A stretch of DNA of 64,000 nucleotides from Elysia chlorotica (GCA_003991915.1 RQTK01000333.1:403087-467086); one strand, 5' to 3'. Positions 47,001 through 53,853 are shown, counted from the first letter of the stretch. The notes: generated by a model not told the origin, from the sequence alone. Made by a program: numbers and translations.

Positions 47001-48880
47001 ATAAAGAGCAATGTTATAAATGGTGGTGGAATCATTTTAGTTTTTGATTTTACAATGTAATAATTTGGATTTAAAATTATAATGTATTCATATGCAACAA
47101 AATATTGCTTTATATTATCTACTTTTGAACTCAAATGGACCTTGCAGCTGGAAGAGTTGCATGAAAAAGGATCTGATCTTGTGATAGTTTATAAATTTAA
47201 AATTGGAACTCTGGTGAGACAAGCACAGGCAGAACACACTTGTTTAGCTGCCAACTGCAAATACACATTTTTAGTCACTGGGAACCTAGTAAATGGTCAA
47301 GATCACTAGGCTCAGCTATCAATATTGACTTATAGCTTAAGCATAACTAAAAACTACACCATAATAGGTTTTTCTTTTTGTTTTGTTATCTAATTTATGG
47401 CTTATTTCTGTGTGTTAGAAATACTACGTACATGACAGTAACATCCAGGTTTTGCAAGACTTAAATATATATTTTCAATACGGTTGGCTAAAGACTCAGT
47501 TTAAAGAGCCCTCACAATTTGCATAAAAAAAGGAAAATTTACTTTCCAGCATGCCAAAAGTAATGAACACCATGGTCACTGACTAAACCAACCAGTAGGG
47601 GACAAAATCTGCCAAATACATTTGCCCAGACGTCAGTTTCAAACTGTGCCTATATTGAGAACCCGACGCTATGCCTCTTTCAGAGCCAATTCACCCCCCT
47701 TTAACTTGGTTCCCGATTTATATCACAGATTTAGAATAGAGATCCTAAAGCTGCACTCTAGATCTAGATTCAACTTCAAGAGATTCAGGTCCAATGACTC
47801 TTATCTCCAGTTCCACTTTGGATCAACAATATAGGACTAATAGGTTTGTTTGGAGGTACATCAAAATTCAATCGTGAAATTTTTTATATAACAGGGAATA
47901 TGACAAATGTCAGCACGACATAATAGGTCAGAGAGATAAGAGGAACTAAATATTTTCTTTTCATATTCCATGCCTTTTCTCTCTCTCACAGTGTTATTCT
48001 CCCTCTCAATGTCATACATTTTTAACTTTGGTTTCTTCCAGTGGGCCTGTGGGGGTGGAAAAAAAATCCTTTACCCTAGATGCAATTATAACCAATTTTG
48101 AGAAAAAAAAAAGCCCTGATTGGAATTAAAGCTCGACACTATCTCAGTTTCAATTACAGTGACTGGATTGTCGTAAAACTCGGTTGTTCTGTATGAAGCC
48201 CGTTTTGTTGGGCCATATCTGAACCAGTGGCTAGAAACTGAAGTTATAGATCCTACTATCTTTAACTCGGCGTAATACGGCAAGGATCGCAGGTAGGCCT
48301 AAGGGCGTAATAAAGATCTAGACCCAGCCCGCATTTAACTGACACCGACCTAAGAAGTAAGGGGCAAATCAGACAATACATTTTTTTTATCATCTAGTAA
48401 CTCCCTTTGAAATGTGATCAATTATTTAATAGCCTAGCAAGTTTTGAAACCAGGGACCTCCCACCTGGGAGACTGTTCTGCGCAGATTCCTCCAACCCTT
48501 TTGGTACATTCTGTGTCTCTGAAGGACTGCAGATGCTGAAATCAGGCCTAGAATCTACAGACCTTAAATCTAGATTAGTTTGTAATTTAAAATCTAGATT
48601 CTATATCTGGATCTAGACCTAGACTAGATCTAGGTCTAAGACACTAAGATTGGTCTTTAGATTATTAGACTGTCTCAAACCTAGACTGAGTCTAGATATC
48701 TTATTAGATTGTATAGATCTAGCATTTAGCCTAAGTCTTAAAATATCCATGATTTAGTTTCGATATTTTAATTACATCATTGGTCTTGATTGATTGTCTG
48801 CGCTGTCTTTCATTGTTAAGTGACATGAATTCTGGCTCGTTTAGCGGTGGAAGCTCGTCGCTGTGTCTTGTTTTGACCAT
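13816..48880 (-). CDS. ATAD2: ATAD2/ATAD2B orthologue: AAA+ ATPase with bromodomain (30 exons)
   Basis: Chromatin-associated hexameric AAA+ ATPase that reads acetylated histone tails through its bromodomain and acts in transcription and histone turnover (known for human ATAD2 and yeast Yta7). The 30 exons join with matching phases to 6474 nt, 2157 residues; human ATAD2 has about 1390. Order: MVKTR start as in human ATAD2B (MVNTR), acidic/basic N-terminal region (to about 500), AAA1 (about 527-790; Walker A GPPGTGKT with K577, Walker B FFDEID 633-638, GRFDRE arginine-finger segment 692-697), degenerate AAA2 (about 905-1075), a long basic insert (1080-1473), bromodomain (about 1500-1625), and a C-terminal region ending in the conserved MEKKVEDF helix. 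The AAA1 exons are tandemly duplicated in the genome; the count uses one set. Human has two paralogues, so this is probably co-orthologous to both. Confidence 0.95.
13876..14165. repeat. Duplicated block in the last ATAD2 intron, next to the exon 30 acceptor
   Basis: 13876-13981 and 14050-14158 are about 85 percent alike (shared ggagaccaaatg, atttcctaaaattccac, aggttggtc). The second copy keeps an acceptor-like attccag on the minus strand; splicing there from exon 29 would give an alternative short tail of 15 residues (beginning [10 protein letters not shown]) before a stop. Confidence 0.75.
15309..15544 (-). CDS. ATAD2: ATAD2 exon 29
   Basis: Codes the conserved C-terminal helical region, including [20 protein letters not shown], matching human LENLYAVISQCIYRHRKDHD. 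Acceptor atgttttcag (phase 1), donor GAG-gtaacg (phase 0). Confidence 0.93.
15640..15788. repeat. Poly(A) tract inside a short tandem duplication (intron 28)
   Basis: The block gtaagcaaaagttttgtacc is present on both sides of an A tract (about 15690-15740). It looks like a local duplication of about 65 bp with A-run expansion. Confidence 0.8.
16012..16057 (-). CDS. ATAD2: ATAD2 exon 28 (micro-exon)
   Basis: 46 nt coding [15 protein letters not shown] plus one base, between a tttttag acceptor and a gtaaat donor. The IEkALAIL-like motif of human ATAD2 lies in this region. Phases 0 and 1 fit both neighbours. Confidence 0.8.
16445..16683 (-). CDS. ATAD2: ATAD2 exon 27
   Basis: 79 codons, Ser-rich and polar, with no recognised domain. 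Acceptor ctttctttgacag (phase 1), donor GCT-gtatgt (phase 0). Placed in the gene by phase and by position between exons 26 and 28. Confidence 0.8.
16858..17112 (-). CDS. ATAD2: ATAD2 exon 26
   Basis: Codes about 85 low-complexity residues rich in Ser, Thr and Lys. Acceptor tggtttcag, donor AAAG-gtagaa. In phase on both sides (1 and 1). A disordered linker C-terminal to the bromodomain, poorly conserved in the family. Confidence 0.8.
17113..18471. other. ATAD2 intron 25
   Basis: 1.36 kb. TC-rich near 17870-17940. Open frames at 17483-17779 and 17807-18109 on the plus strand lack family likeness. No element identified with confidence. Confidence 0.5.
18472..19209 (-). CDS. ATAD2: ATAD2 exon 25
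   Basis: 246 codons of charged, disordered sequence after the bromodomain, with a basic CxxC-bearing patch ([14 protein letters not shown]) that could be a nuclear localisation signal, and an acidic run before the donor. Acceptor tttgattgcag, donor GCAG-gtaaat; both phase 1. Confidence 0.88.
19210..20178. other. ATAD2 intron 24
   Basis: About 970 bp, AT-rich; nothing identified. Confidence 0.5.
20179..20301 (-). CDS. ATAD2: ATAD2 exon 24 (end of bromodomain)
   Basis: Codes [19 protein letters not shown] and on to QESRKRRG, near-identical to human [20 protein letters not shown]. This holds the BC-loop exit, helix C and the gatekeeper isoleucine (Ile1074 in human). Confidence 0.97.
20746..20905 (-). 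CDS. ATAD2: ATAD2 exon 23 (bromodomain core)
   Basis: Codes [20 protein letters not shown] through [20 protein letters not shown]. The acetyl-lysine-binding asparagine (Asn1064 in human, in the EYNPD segment) and the PMDLSS helix are kept. Acceptor tttcttcgcag, donor ATGG-gtgagt. Confidence 0.97.
21418..21614 (-). CDS. ATAD2: ATAD2 exon 22 (start of bromodomain)
   Basis: Codes the [20 protein letters not shown] helix and [12 protein letters not shown], then [14 protein letters not shown]. Human has KRFRVFTKPVDPDE, so the RVF shelf is SIF here. The donor is GAT-gtatgt; the open frame continuing past it to 21331 is intron. Confidence 0.96.
21615..22781. other. ATAD2 intron 21
   Basis: About 1.17 kb, strongly AT-rich with poly(A) and poly(T) runs; no gene or element recognised. 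Confidence 0.5.
22782..23963 (-). CDS. ATAD2: ATAD2 exon 21: long basic insert between AAA2 and the bromodomain
   Basis: A single 1182-nt exon (394 residues), very Lys/Arg/Ser-rich. Acceptor tttttatttcag joins GCAG of exon 20 (phase 1); donor TATG-gtaaaa joins exon 22 in frame. If that donor is not used the frame stops four codons later. Residues about 234-311 of the exon (23032-23265) hold two tandem units of about 38 residues headed by a Cys and carrying LSxRxxRYLRRLxR, with a third Cys-Pro-Leu-Ser start. Near the end is [13 protein letters not shown], resembling the YxLRxRK motif of the ATAD2 N-terminal region. Human ATAD2 has only a short linker here. Splice signals and phase are good, so it is part of the gene, but its function is unknown. 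Confidence 0.88.
23964..24184. other. ATAD2 intron 20, 3' part
   Basis: Unique AT-rich sequence between exon 21 and the SINE. Confidence 0.5.
24185..24455 (-). mobile_element. Most complete SINE copy (ATAD2 intron 20)
   Basis: On the minus strand, in order: a tRNA-like head with gcctacgggggcaaaacaca and a box B-like gaggtccgagccctgg; the body block ggttgggtcggggtcagt with gtgaccagctgagaca; ggtatccccgccctgtctca; gtgtggcaccacataaaa; cagtcttggggtccgtcc; then gatgttggcattcaaccaac at the tail. I used it as the local reference for the other copies. Confidence 0.75.
24456..26775. other. ATAD2 intron 20, 5' part
   Basis: Contains a (GA)n microsatellite at 25937-26003 and a CpG-bearing patch near 26330-26400. 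No exon with family likeness was found, so exons 20 and 21 appear to be adjacent. Confidence 0.5.
25937..26003. repeat. (GA)n microsatellite
   Basis: Uninterrupted dinucleotide run of about 67 bases. Confidence 0.95.
26776..26911 (-). CDS. ATAD2: ATAD2 exon 20 (AAA2 end)
   Basis: Codes [20 protein letters not shown] and [20 protein letters not shown], matching human LFIRDYGEIFNVQLPDKEER and FFEDLILKQAAKPP. Acceptor ttctttgcag, donor GCAG-gtaata. Confidence 0.95.
27532..27717 (-). CDS. ATAD2: ATAD2 exon 19 (AAA2)
   Basis: 62 codons in phase 0: [20 protein letters not shown] matches human EAKRTAPSIVYVPHIHVWWE. The degenerate Walker B region of AAA2 is here, and [16 protein letters not shown] is the sensor-1-like strand. 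Confidence 0.96.
28000..28076. repeat. Paired poly(C) tracts in ATAD2 intron 18
   Basis: C runs at 28000-28016 and 28060-28076 flank a CA/C-rich segment. In the transcript these are G runs 80-155 nt after the exon 18 donor, interspersed with shorter GGGG and GG runs. Confidence 0.9.
28155..28341 (-). CDS. ATAD2: ATAD2 exon 18 (AAA2 start)
   Basis: Codes [20 protein letters not shown] and [14 protein letters not shown], matching human PMSFRPRILIVGEPGFGQGS and [13 protein letters not shown]. The acceptor chosen is gtatttgctcaatag: the upstream gcatttag would bring an immediate stop, and this one fits the phase exactly. The P-loop of AAA2 is degenerate, as in the family. Confidence 0.93.
28704..28908 (-). 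CDS. ATAD2: ATAD2 exon 17
   Basis: Linker between the AAA domains with [20 protein letters not shown] and ending SRYLNFIR; human has a similar acidic SDDDVPSVYENG then NFNFLHLNRN. Acceptor acattgtag, donor ATAAG-gtaata. Confidence 0.9.
29035..29165 (+). mobile_element. Fragment of the tagctgcc TIR element
   Basis: Shares the aatttaagctttcgagca-like and caccattgtcactgactgaa blocks with the longer copies at 33404-34732 and 47245-47935. Only the middle part is present. Confidence 0.55.
29195..29385 (+). mobile_element. tRNA-headed SINE (ATAD2 intron 16)
   Basis: Head with gtagaacatcggcttcctac and box B-like ggattcgagctct, then body ggttgggcctgtgtcagt, aatgtgacggctgagaca and ggccctgtctcgagtgtg. 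The 3' tail is missing. Confidence 0.7.
29996..30165 (-). CDS. ATAD2: ATAD2 exon 16
   Basis: Codes [20 protein letters not shown] (human MIPASQRAVTSPGQALS) and [20 protein letters not shown]. Acceptor acacacag, donor GCTG-gtaagt. The C-terminal helical part of AAA1 and start of the inter-AAA linker. Confidence 0.95.
30503..30647 (-). CDS. ATAD2: ATAD2 exon 15 (AAA1 lid)
   Basis: Codes [20 protein letters not shown] and [20 protein letters not shown], near-identical to human YCGADIKSICAEAALCALRR. The sensor-2/lid helices of AAA1. Confidence 0.97.
31252..31342 (-). CDS. ATAD2: ATAD2 exon 14 (AAA1)
   Basis: Codes [20 protein letters not shown] and on to AEKCVG; human ARKEILKIHTRDWNPKPLDT. Acceptor aatttcag, donor GTTG-gtaagt. 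Confidence 0.96.
32265..32513 (-). CDS. ATAD2: ATAD2 exon 13, complete copy (D2; Walker B to arginine finger)
   Basis: 83 codons: [10 protein letters not shown] (Walker B), [29 protein letters not shown] (sensor 1), [12 protein letters not shown] (arginine-finger segment), ending PLPSLE. Acceptor cttacag, donor GGAG-gtaaag. This is the only complete copy; the duplicate at 36070-36272 stops before GRFDRE. Confidence 0.97.
33032..33180 (-). CDS. ATAD2: ATAD2 exon 12, downstream copy (C2; Walker A)
   Basis: Codes [18 protein letters not shown] and [20 protein letters not shown], virtually identical to human. Completes GPPGTGKT with exon 11. Differs from copy C1 at two synonymous positions. Confidence 0.96.
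33404..34732. mobile_element. Non-autonomous element with short TIRs (copy in intron 11)
   Basis: Starts catagctgcca and ends, in reverse complement, catagctacca, giving a TIR of about 11 bases. No coding capacity. Internal blocks (gctatcaatattcactta, acctcgtcagcaacata, atgggcccagtaaaagg) recur in copies at 41664-42005, 42024-42614, 47245-47935 and 29035-29165. In the duplicated region at 37138-37168 only the right end remains, so the element predates the split of the two copies. Confidence 0.6.
35030..35171 (-). CDS. ATAD2: ATAD2 exon 11, downstream copy (B2)
   Basis: Codes [20 protein letters not shown] and [17 protein letters not shown]; human VRFDSVGGLSNHIAALKEMV. Identical at base level to copy B1. 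Confidence 0.96.
35674..35788 (-). CDS. ATAD2: ATAD2 exon 10, downstream copy (A2)
   Basis: 38 codons, [20 protein letters not shown] and [15 protein letters not shown]; human has the SLADVDPMQ motif. Identical to copy A1. Phase 2 in, phase 0 out. Confidence 0.95.
36069..36069. other. Junction of the ATAD2 exon duplication
   Basis: To the left, sequence up to 36068 matches 40468 and leftwards (ending cttctcat). To the right, from 36070, it matches exon D2 from ggtctgcg. One extra a lies between. I see no long microhomology or repeat at the junction. Confidence 0.85.
36070..36272 (-). pseudogene. ATAD2: Truncated copy of ATAD2 exon 13 (D1)
   Basis: Keeps the acceptor and codons from [11 protein letters not shown] to DPALRRP, then runs into unrelated intron sequence, so it has no donor and lacks GRFDRE. 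If included in mRNA it would read about 14 foreign residues to a stop. Four differences from D2 in the shared 203 bases, all synonymous by my reading. Confidence 0.93.
36786..36934 (-). CDS. ATAD2: ATAD2 exon 12, upstream copy (C1; Walker A)
   Basis: Same protein sequence as C2 with intact acceptor (cttgacag) and donor (gtatat). Could be used in place of C2: C1 to D2 is in phase. Confidence 0.9.
37138..37168. mobile_element. Right-end remnant of the TIR element in the duplicated intron
   Basis: The tactggttggtagctatg end matches 34732 leftwards; the other 1.3 kb present at 33404-34700 is absent. This reads as an internal deletion in this copy, not an empty site. Confidence 0.65.
37470..37611 (-). 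CDS. ATAD2: ATAD2 exon 11, upstream copy (B1)
   Basis: Identical to B2 in all 142 bases, with intact splice sites. Flanking intron differs from the other copy by about one base in twenty. Confidence 0.92.
37659..39640. repeat. About 2-kb segment present only in the upstream duplicate
   Basis: The other copy runs straight across this point (35205-35230). Inside are two direct copies of a block made of a C tract followed by acttctagccctagatct (37842 and 39178), plus a palindrome cluster at 38880-39077. No protein-coding frame. It is either an insertion here or a deletion in the downstream copy. Confidence 0.7.
38880..39077. repeat. Palindrome cluster of CCGGCA/TGCCGG units
   Basis: A perfect 21-base palindrome (10-base arms, one central base) at 38880-38900 and a perfect 20-base palindrome at 39058-39077 use the same arm in opposite orders. 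Between them are further attgccggca and cttgccggc units. It looks like a foldback element or recombination-prone array. Confidence 0.8.
40073..40187 (-). CDS. ATAD2: ATAD2 exon 10, upstream copy (A1)
   Basis: Identical to A2, with intact splice sites. It is the copy nearest exon 9 and so the default splice target if the duplication is real. Confidence 0.92.
40620..40736 (-). CDS. ATAD2: ATAD2 exon 9
   Basis: Codes [20 protein letters not shown] and [15 protein letters not shown]; human ATAD2 has the same HSSDSTSSSSSEDE then RRRKRSRNRAINR pattern immediately before AAA1. Confidence 0.93.
41279..41384 (-). CDS. ATAD2: ATAD2 exon 8
   Basis: Codes [20 protein letters not shown] and QSPAHRRKI. 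Acceptor ttgttctcag, donor TCAG-gtagca. Basic, probably disordered. Phase 1 in, phase 2 out. Confidence 0.9.
41664..42614. mobile_element. Two TIR-element copies in tandem (intron 7)
   Basis: A partial copy (about 41664-42005) is followed by a copy from catagccgtcagc (42024) to ggcagctatg (42614). Both carry the gtcagaaacact-type and ccaggctttg blocks; the second also has atgggcccagttaacggc, as in 33404-34732. Confidence 0.6.
43074..43298 (-). CDS. ATAD2: ATAD2 exon 7
   Basis: An acidic run of Asp/Glu (about 20 residues) followed by [19 protein letters not shown], the ATAD2 hallmark (human YYLRQRKATVYYQAPLE). Confidence 0.95.
43469..43568 (-). CDS. ATAD2: ATAD2 exon 6
   Basis: Codes [20 protein letters not shown] and [13 protein letters not shown]. 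Human has a comparable basic-then-acidic stretch (EDLGVFNETEES). Acceptor ttcattag, donor GAAG-gtaagt. Confidence 0.88.
44264..44383 (-). CDS. ATAD2: ATAD2 exon 5
   Basis: 40 codons, [20 protein letters not shown] then an Asp-rich tail. Symmetric phase 0. Human MLFDKLITNTAEAVL may be the counterpart of the IFDTL helix. Confidence 0.88.
44749..45284 (-). CDS. ATAD2: ATAD2 exon 4
   Basis: 179 codons of charged, Ser/Arg/Glu-rich sequence ending RRSSRKRRQ, like human RRSCRIRSR. Joins GAT-split codon with exon 3 (acceptor tttttcacag). Low conservation outside the end. Confidence 0.88.
45800..46190 (-). mobile_element. SINE copy with long head region (ATAD2 intron 3)
   Basis: On the minus strand a box B-like gtgggttggagcctc near 46110 follows a gggggttagaccagagcatt head; the body (ctgtctatgtggcagca, gtcttgggacccatgtgc, tgctgctgatgttaga) occupies 45805-45965. 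An unrelated insertion seems to lie between head and body. Confidence 0.5.
46358..46398 (-). CDS. ATAD2: ATAD2 exon 3 (41 nt)
   Basis: Codes [13 protein letters not shown] in frame with both neighbours. Acceptor tattttcag, donor GATG-gtaaga. Exon 2 has a similar RAYN, so this may be an old duplication. Confidence 0.8.
46852..46964 (-). CDS. ATAD2: ATAD2 exon 2
   Basis: Codes [20 protein letters not shown] and [16 protein letters not shown]. Acceptor gcaacacag, donor CAGG-gtaaag. Weakly conserved N-terminal region, assigned by phase and splice signals. Confidence 0.8.
47245..47935. mobile_element. TIR-element copy (ATAD2 intron 1)
   Basis: Starts tagctgccaac and shares blocks through accaaccagtag, gtttcaaactg, ttcccgatttatatcaca and gggaatatgacaaat with 33404-34732. 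The right TIR is not present. Confidence 0.55.
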
Positions 48881-49020
48881 AGTCACAGTGTCTTTTCTCA
48901 GATCTCGATGCCGAAGTCGAATCAATTATTTTCCGATTAATCAGCGTGTAGATCTAGATTTACATAAGAGCTTAACATACAGATCTAGTTTTTCATCAAA
49001 CAACAAATCTAGATTTGAGT
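48540..49020. repeat. AGATCTAG-rich low-complexity patch
   Basis: Many overlapping or near copies of the palindromic words agatct and ctagatctag. Similar shorter patches occur at 26580, 31670, 38340 and 47755. Part of it overlaps ATAD2 exon 1 and intron 1. Confidence 0.6.
48776..48880 (-). CDS. ATAD2: ATAD2 exon 1 (start codon)
   Basis: 35 codons from [18 protein letters not shown] to KTND, donor GAT-gtaatt (phase 0, fits exon 2). I chose this ATG because human ATAD2B starts MVNTR; another in-frame ATG at 48925 would add 15 residues. Confidence 0.75.
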
Positions 49021-49029
49021 CTTGCTGTT

Positions 49030-50060
49030 ATTGCAACTTCAAGGCACAACAAACTGAACAAAGACATCGTTCACTGATCAGCCCTAGTCCAGATGAGAAA
49101 ACCCGCAGAAGGGAGGCAAAAATAAATCCTAACAAACACCGAGTTATAGTTTTGCTTTTTCCCTGATTTTAATTTAGCACAAATTTTACAAATAGGCCAA
49201 ATTGTTTTTAAACACTGACCTATAAATAAGTCAGTTTATTGCATGTTATTTAAAAGATCTAATATTGAATAACTTAAGACTTATAGGATGGTTATTCTTT
49301 GAAGCAATACAACTTTTGTTAAACGTCCCCATATGTGCAACAAACTCACTTCAGATTTCAGCTCGATCTAAAGTATTCTACACTGAAATTTTAAGATGCC
49401 GTTCGAGACAAAAAAAAAATTCACCTGCTTTCATTACCAAATCATGAAAAGGTTTTCACGGCTATTAATACAAAGGAGGAACTTAAATAACAACAGACGT
49501 TTTAACAATAAATCGTTTAAATTTTTTTGCTAAATATGGACAACAACAGCCATACACTGATACGCAGCGCTCTTGACCGTCCAGTGCACATTAAATTGTT
49601 TTTTAAAAGTTATTAAATTATCAACGTAACGGAATTTACTTTAGAAAAATCAGAAAAATTCATGTGATAGTAGATAATGTTTATTTTTGACAAGTCTATT
49701 TGTTTGGCCTAATGAAATTCACAAATTCAAAGTTGATTCTACAGCTTTTTTTATTGTGTAGGCGATGGCGCGAAATTTGGTATGCCTCTGGCATCAAGCT
49801 CTATTTTTAGGCCGACACTTCGATAGGGGATTCCCGAATAGCCATAGTCTCTTTCCTCAGTGTTGAGAATAATAATAATAACTTCGATCTAGCTGTCAGT
49901 CCCACCTCCCCCGCTGGGTCAACCGAAAAATCAGAGTCGTTTTCGCGTAGATAGAGTGTTTCTGGCGGCCGCCACAGATACTCCTGATTCTGTCTGGCGG
50001 CCGATAGTCGATGAGTCTGTGTGACGTGCTACACCGGCCTACACCTTGTGCCGAAAATGT
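49030..50060 (-). promoter_or_regulatory. ATAD2: Probable upstream flank of ATAD2
   Basis: On the minus strand a consensus E2F site TTTCGCGCC lies at 49767-49775. 49900-50040 is CpG-richer with ggcggccg motifs. Human ATAD2 is a known E2F target, so the match is suggestive. No TATA box or mapped start; a 5' UTR intron may separate this from exon 1. Confidence 0.35.
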
Positions 50061-50142
50061 ATCAACTTATCACCATAGACATATAACTACTGGTAGTTAT
50101 ATACATCTATGCTTATCACACATAGTTTGGTGTAGCTAGGCT

Positions 50143-50260
50143 CATACATTCATACATACATACATACATACATACATACATACATACATACATACATACA
50201 TACATACATACATACATACATACAAACATACATATATACATACATACATACATACATACA
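50143..50260. repeat. (TACA)n microsatellite
   Basis: About 28 tetranucleotide units with few interruptions. Confidence 0.95.
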
Positions 50261-50727
50261 CGTGCCAGATGTTTTAATTGTCTTTTATACATGCATTATC
50301 ATTTGCATTATGGTTTCCGTTGCTAACTGTTATACAATCATGTACCTCAAAATAATACTATTTAGAATTTAGGCCTAATGTAGAAAAACAATGATATTCG
50401 TCTTATTCTGTTTCCAATGCTGGTACGTTTTCGCAAAAAGTAAAAATTACAAACCTAGTCACCGTTGCAACCATAATCTTTTCCACTTATACTTTTCCTT
50501 CGGTTGTTGCATAATTTCCTGATTTTTCATGTCGAATAATTTTGGTTCCTTACAAGTTATCACCGAAAGCCATTTGGTGTTTCTCTCCATGCATATTCCT
50601 CAGTGCAATAAAAAAAGGTGGATTAAATAAAGACAAAATACACTCCTAAGAACAGTCTTGGACATTAAAAGGGGCATGTATCTAAAAGACCTACACAATA
50701 TCTATTTATCTATCAATCGATCTATCT

Positions 50728-50728
<1 letters not shown>

Positions 50729-50826
<98 letters not shown>

Positions 50827-50855
50827 CTCTNNNNNNNNNNNNNNNNNNNNNNNNN

Positions 50856-50908
<53 letters not shown>

Positions 50909-50909
50909 G

Positions 50910-50992
<83 letters not shown>

Positions 50993-51002
50993 GCTTCTCT
51001 CT

Positions 51003-51060
<58 letters not shown>

Positions 51061-51110
51061 GCTCTCTCTCTCTCTCTCTCTCTCTCTCGCTCTCGCTCTC
51101 TCTCTTTTTC
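50729..51110. repeat. (CTAT)n and (CT)n satellites around an assembly gap
   Basis: (CTAT)n to 50826, 25 Ns (50831-50855), then (CT)n with sporadic G and C interruptions to about 51110. The gap length is probably a placeholder. Confidence 0.95.
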
Positions 51111-52275
51111 TCGCCTCCTCTTCTCTCAAAGTTAATGCCTCTTTTCCCACCACGTTATCGGGGTCAACGAAATCGTGTCCGGAAAAGCACTTTTCTATGC
51201 TTTATCGTTAAAAAAAGCGAAAGTTGAATACATGTTGACTATAGCCTACTCAAACAGCATACACAGTACACATTTTATATATATATTAAAAAAAAAGTTT
51301 ATGACACGTTGACACTAAAAATAAAAATAAAATACACACCGTCACAACATCCAAGTTAACTAAAAATTTGATTAAATATATTTTATTAAAAGAGAAATTA
51401 TTTACGTAAAGGAAGAGCATTTTAAAAATGGAAGATCTCTGTTTCGACCGATCCAGTACCGTAATGCAGTAGTAAGAATAAACTAAAAGGAAAGGAGTGT
51501 AATCTGATAACGCTGTTTGATTAAAAAAAAAATTTTTTTAGAAGCGACGGTTAATCTAAATAATATGCAGTTTTGCAGAGACGCGAATTGTTGTTCGTGT
51601 GTTAAAATAAAAACCTTATTAAATAATATTGTTAAGAATCAGTTATAGCTAACCTCTTTGGCCGTGTATTATTGTTAAATCTATTACTAATTGGGGACCC
51701 ACGAAATTTGTTGGGATTGTGGGGTGGATAAAGCTGAAACATTATAGATAGGCTACCTTTGAGCTGTGCTATAGCCCAAAATTATGACTCTTCAGTATCA
51801 TACATGCCTTTAAAAAATTAATGTGGTTTTACGGAAAGATACACCAACTCTTTCATGCTGTGACATAGGGGCGCGCTAATAGGACATCTTTCTAAACTTT
51901 GTTCTCCTCGTTTTTGTGTTTGATTGAAAATTGTAACCTTATGTTTGTACACTTTTATAAGTGGTAGAAAATTCACCCACAATGGCCATAGTTTCTTAAA
52001 GTAGGCTTAACTAATCATTCTGATTTTACAACTAACCAAGCATTCTAATGAGACGGCACAGTGTGCACGCTAAATTTTACGCTCTTGGAAAAAAATCCAT
52101 ATTGATGCCAGATTTATTTATGTTCTAATTGTCTGTATTGTTAGACTACCATCTTATTGGTGCATTAAAATGTTAAAATATCGTATGGCTAAGAGCTTTC
52201 TTCTCAATTTTCGACTCAGTATGCTCAGATTATAAAATTGGAGATTGTTTGCATAAATTAAAGATCTAGTCCAGG
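51111..52275. other. No gene seen
   Basis: AT-rich intergenic sequence. 52010-52260 resembles 840-1110 (shared cattctaatgagacggcaca-like and ctaagagctttcttctcaat blocks), so an old dispersed repeat is present in both places. Confidence 0.5.
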
Positions 52276-52281
52276 AATATA

Positions 52282-52472
<191 letters not shown>

Positions 52473-53408
52473 TTACAATATTAACAATAATAAACTAAGT
52501 ATTAATATTTCATAAAAAGTAGCGAGACAGGTATTTGACATTAGTAAAAAAAAAAATATCATATCAAATATAACAAGAAAAAAGTCTGATTTTTTCTTAT
52601 AAGGTGAGAGAAACTTTAATGATTTTCTTTTTGCATAAAATGAAAATATCAGATCACTGTTAAATATCTTCGCGTCACAAGTCAAAATTATATGTATACA
52701 AAAGTAACATAATTTTTTCGTACATGTTGAGACATTTCTTTATTGGTTTTCGATCTGCATAAAATCAAATCACAATATATTTGCACAGGAAAACTCTTGG
52801 CGTAAGAAGTGCATTATTTTATGATAAACTATAATTATAGATGCAGTAAGAGATGTATATGCAGGTGTGCAAATTAGGTAAAGAATTACCCTCAAATACT
52901 CTGTTGATATTTTTGTGTATGAGAATAATAATAAGCAGCATAATTATTCAGAACTGTTTTTAGAGGTATGTTCAAAACTTGATATAATAATCCTAAATTT
53001 AGAAATTTTAAAAGTAAGTAGGGTAAACCCACCCTGCATTATTAAGACTGAGTCAATTTGGGTATTTATTTTTAGACACAATTCCTTGATAAAGATAGTT
53101 ACAGTGGAGAGAAATAAATAACGAAATTTGAAAAAGTAAAAGAATTGATTATTCCACGTAATTCTTGATATCGCAACAAACTGGAACGGTGTTATAAAGA
53201 ACTGATGAAGGAAAACGAGTTATAAAAATACAAAAAAAAGAAACATAGGTAAATATTATGAAATTGCATAGCTCTATTATCAAATATCACAAAAAAGCCA
53301 CAAATCAAAAGCAACAAATATAAAATATGTATCGTATTGCCACTTTTAGCCTGCATTGACAATTTAGAGATGATAGCTCAAGTAAAAAGAAATAAATTTG
53401 CTTCTCTT

Positions 53409-53853
53409 TTAGATTTTGGATTTCTGTTCAGCATTGTTGTCGTCGTCATCATCTTCGTCGTCGTACGGATCTGGTACAGATAATTTACTTGTATCAACAG
53501 ACTGCACGTCAATTTCGCCAGAAGCGAACGAGTCTTGAACAAGAATTTCATTCACTGTTGGAACATTCATTTTAGTTTTAGAAGAGTTGTCCCTCTTAGC
53601 TCTGAAATCTTCCCGTTCCGAAGAGTTGATCTCGGTCACGGATTTTCCCAATCCTTTACTGCTTTTCGGCCGTGAGTTTCTAACGTCCGTATGTTGTTGT
53701 GAGTTACTGTGTTCATCGTTGCTACCAATCTCATGGGATTTCGATGATGTGTATGATGTTTCTTTACTTTCTTGCTCAGATAAGGTTGGCAGCCGCGATG
53801 TACCAGAGTCTATGCTGTATTCCAATCTAGGTTTTGGGGATGTGCAATCTGAT
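53409..53853 (-). CDS. Probable last exon of the ankyrin-repeat gene
   Basis: 147 codons then a stop, from an acceptor ctcctcgaatag in phase 2. Polar, Ser-rich sequence (SDCTSPKPRLEYSIDSGTS at the start) ending in an acidic run DDEDDDDDNN and KSKI. It joins exon 56076-56280 in phase (AAG-gtgcgc donor). Linking it to the ankyrin gene is inference from strand, order and phase; it could be the end of another gene. Confidence 0.55.
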
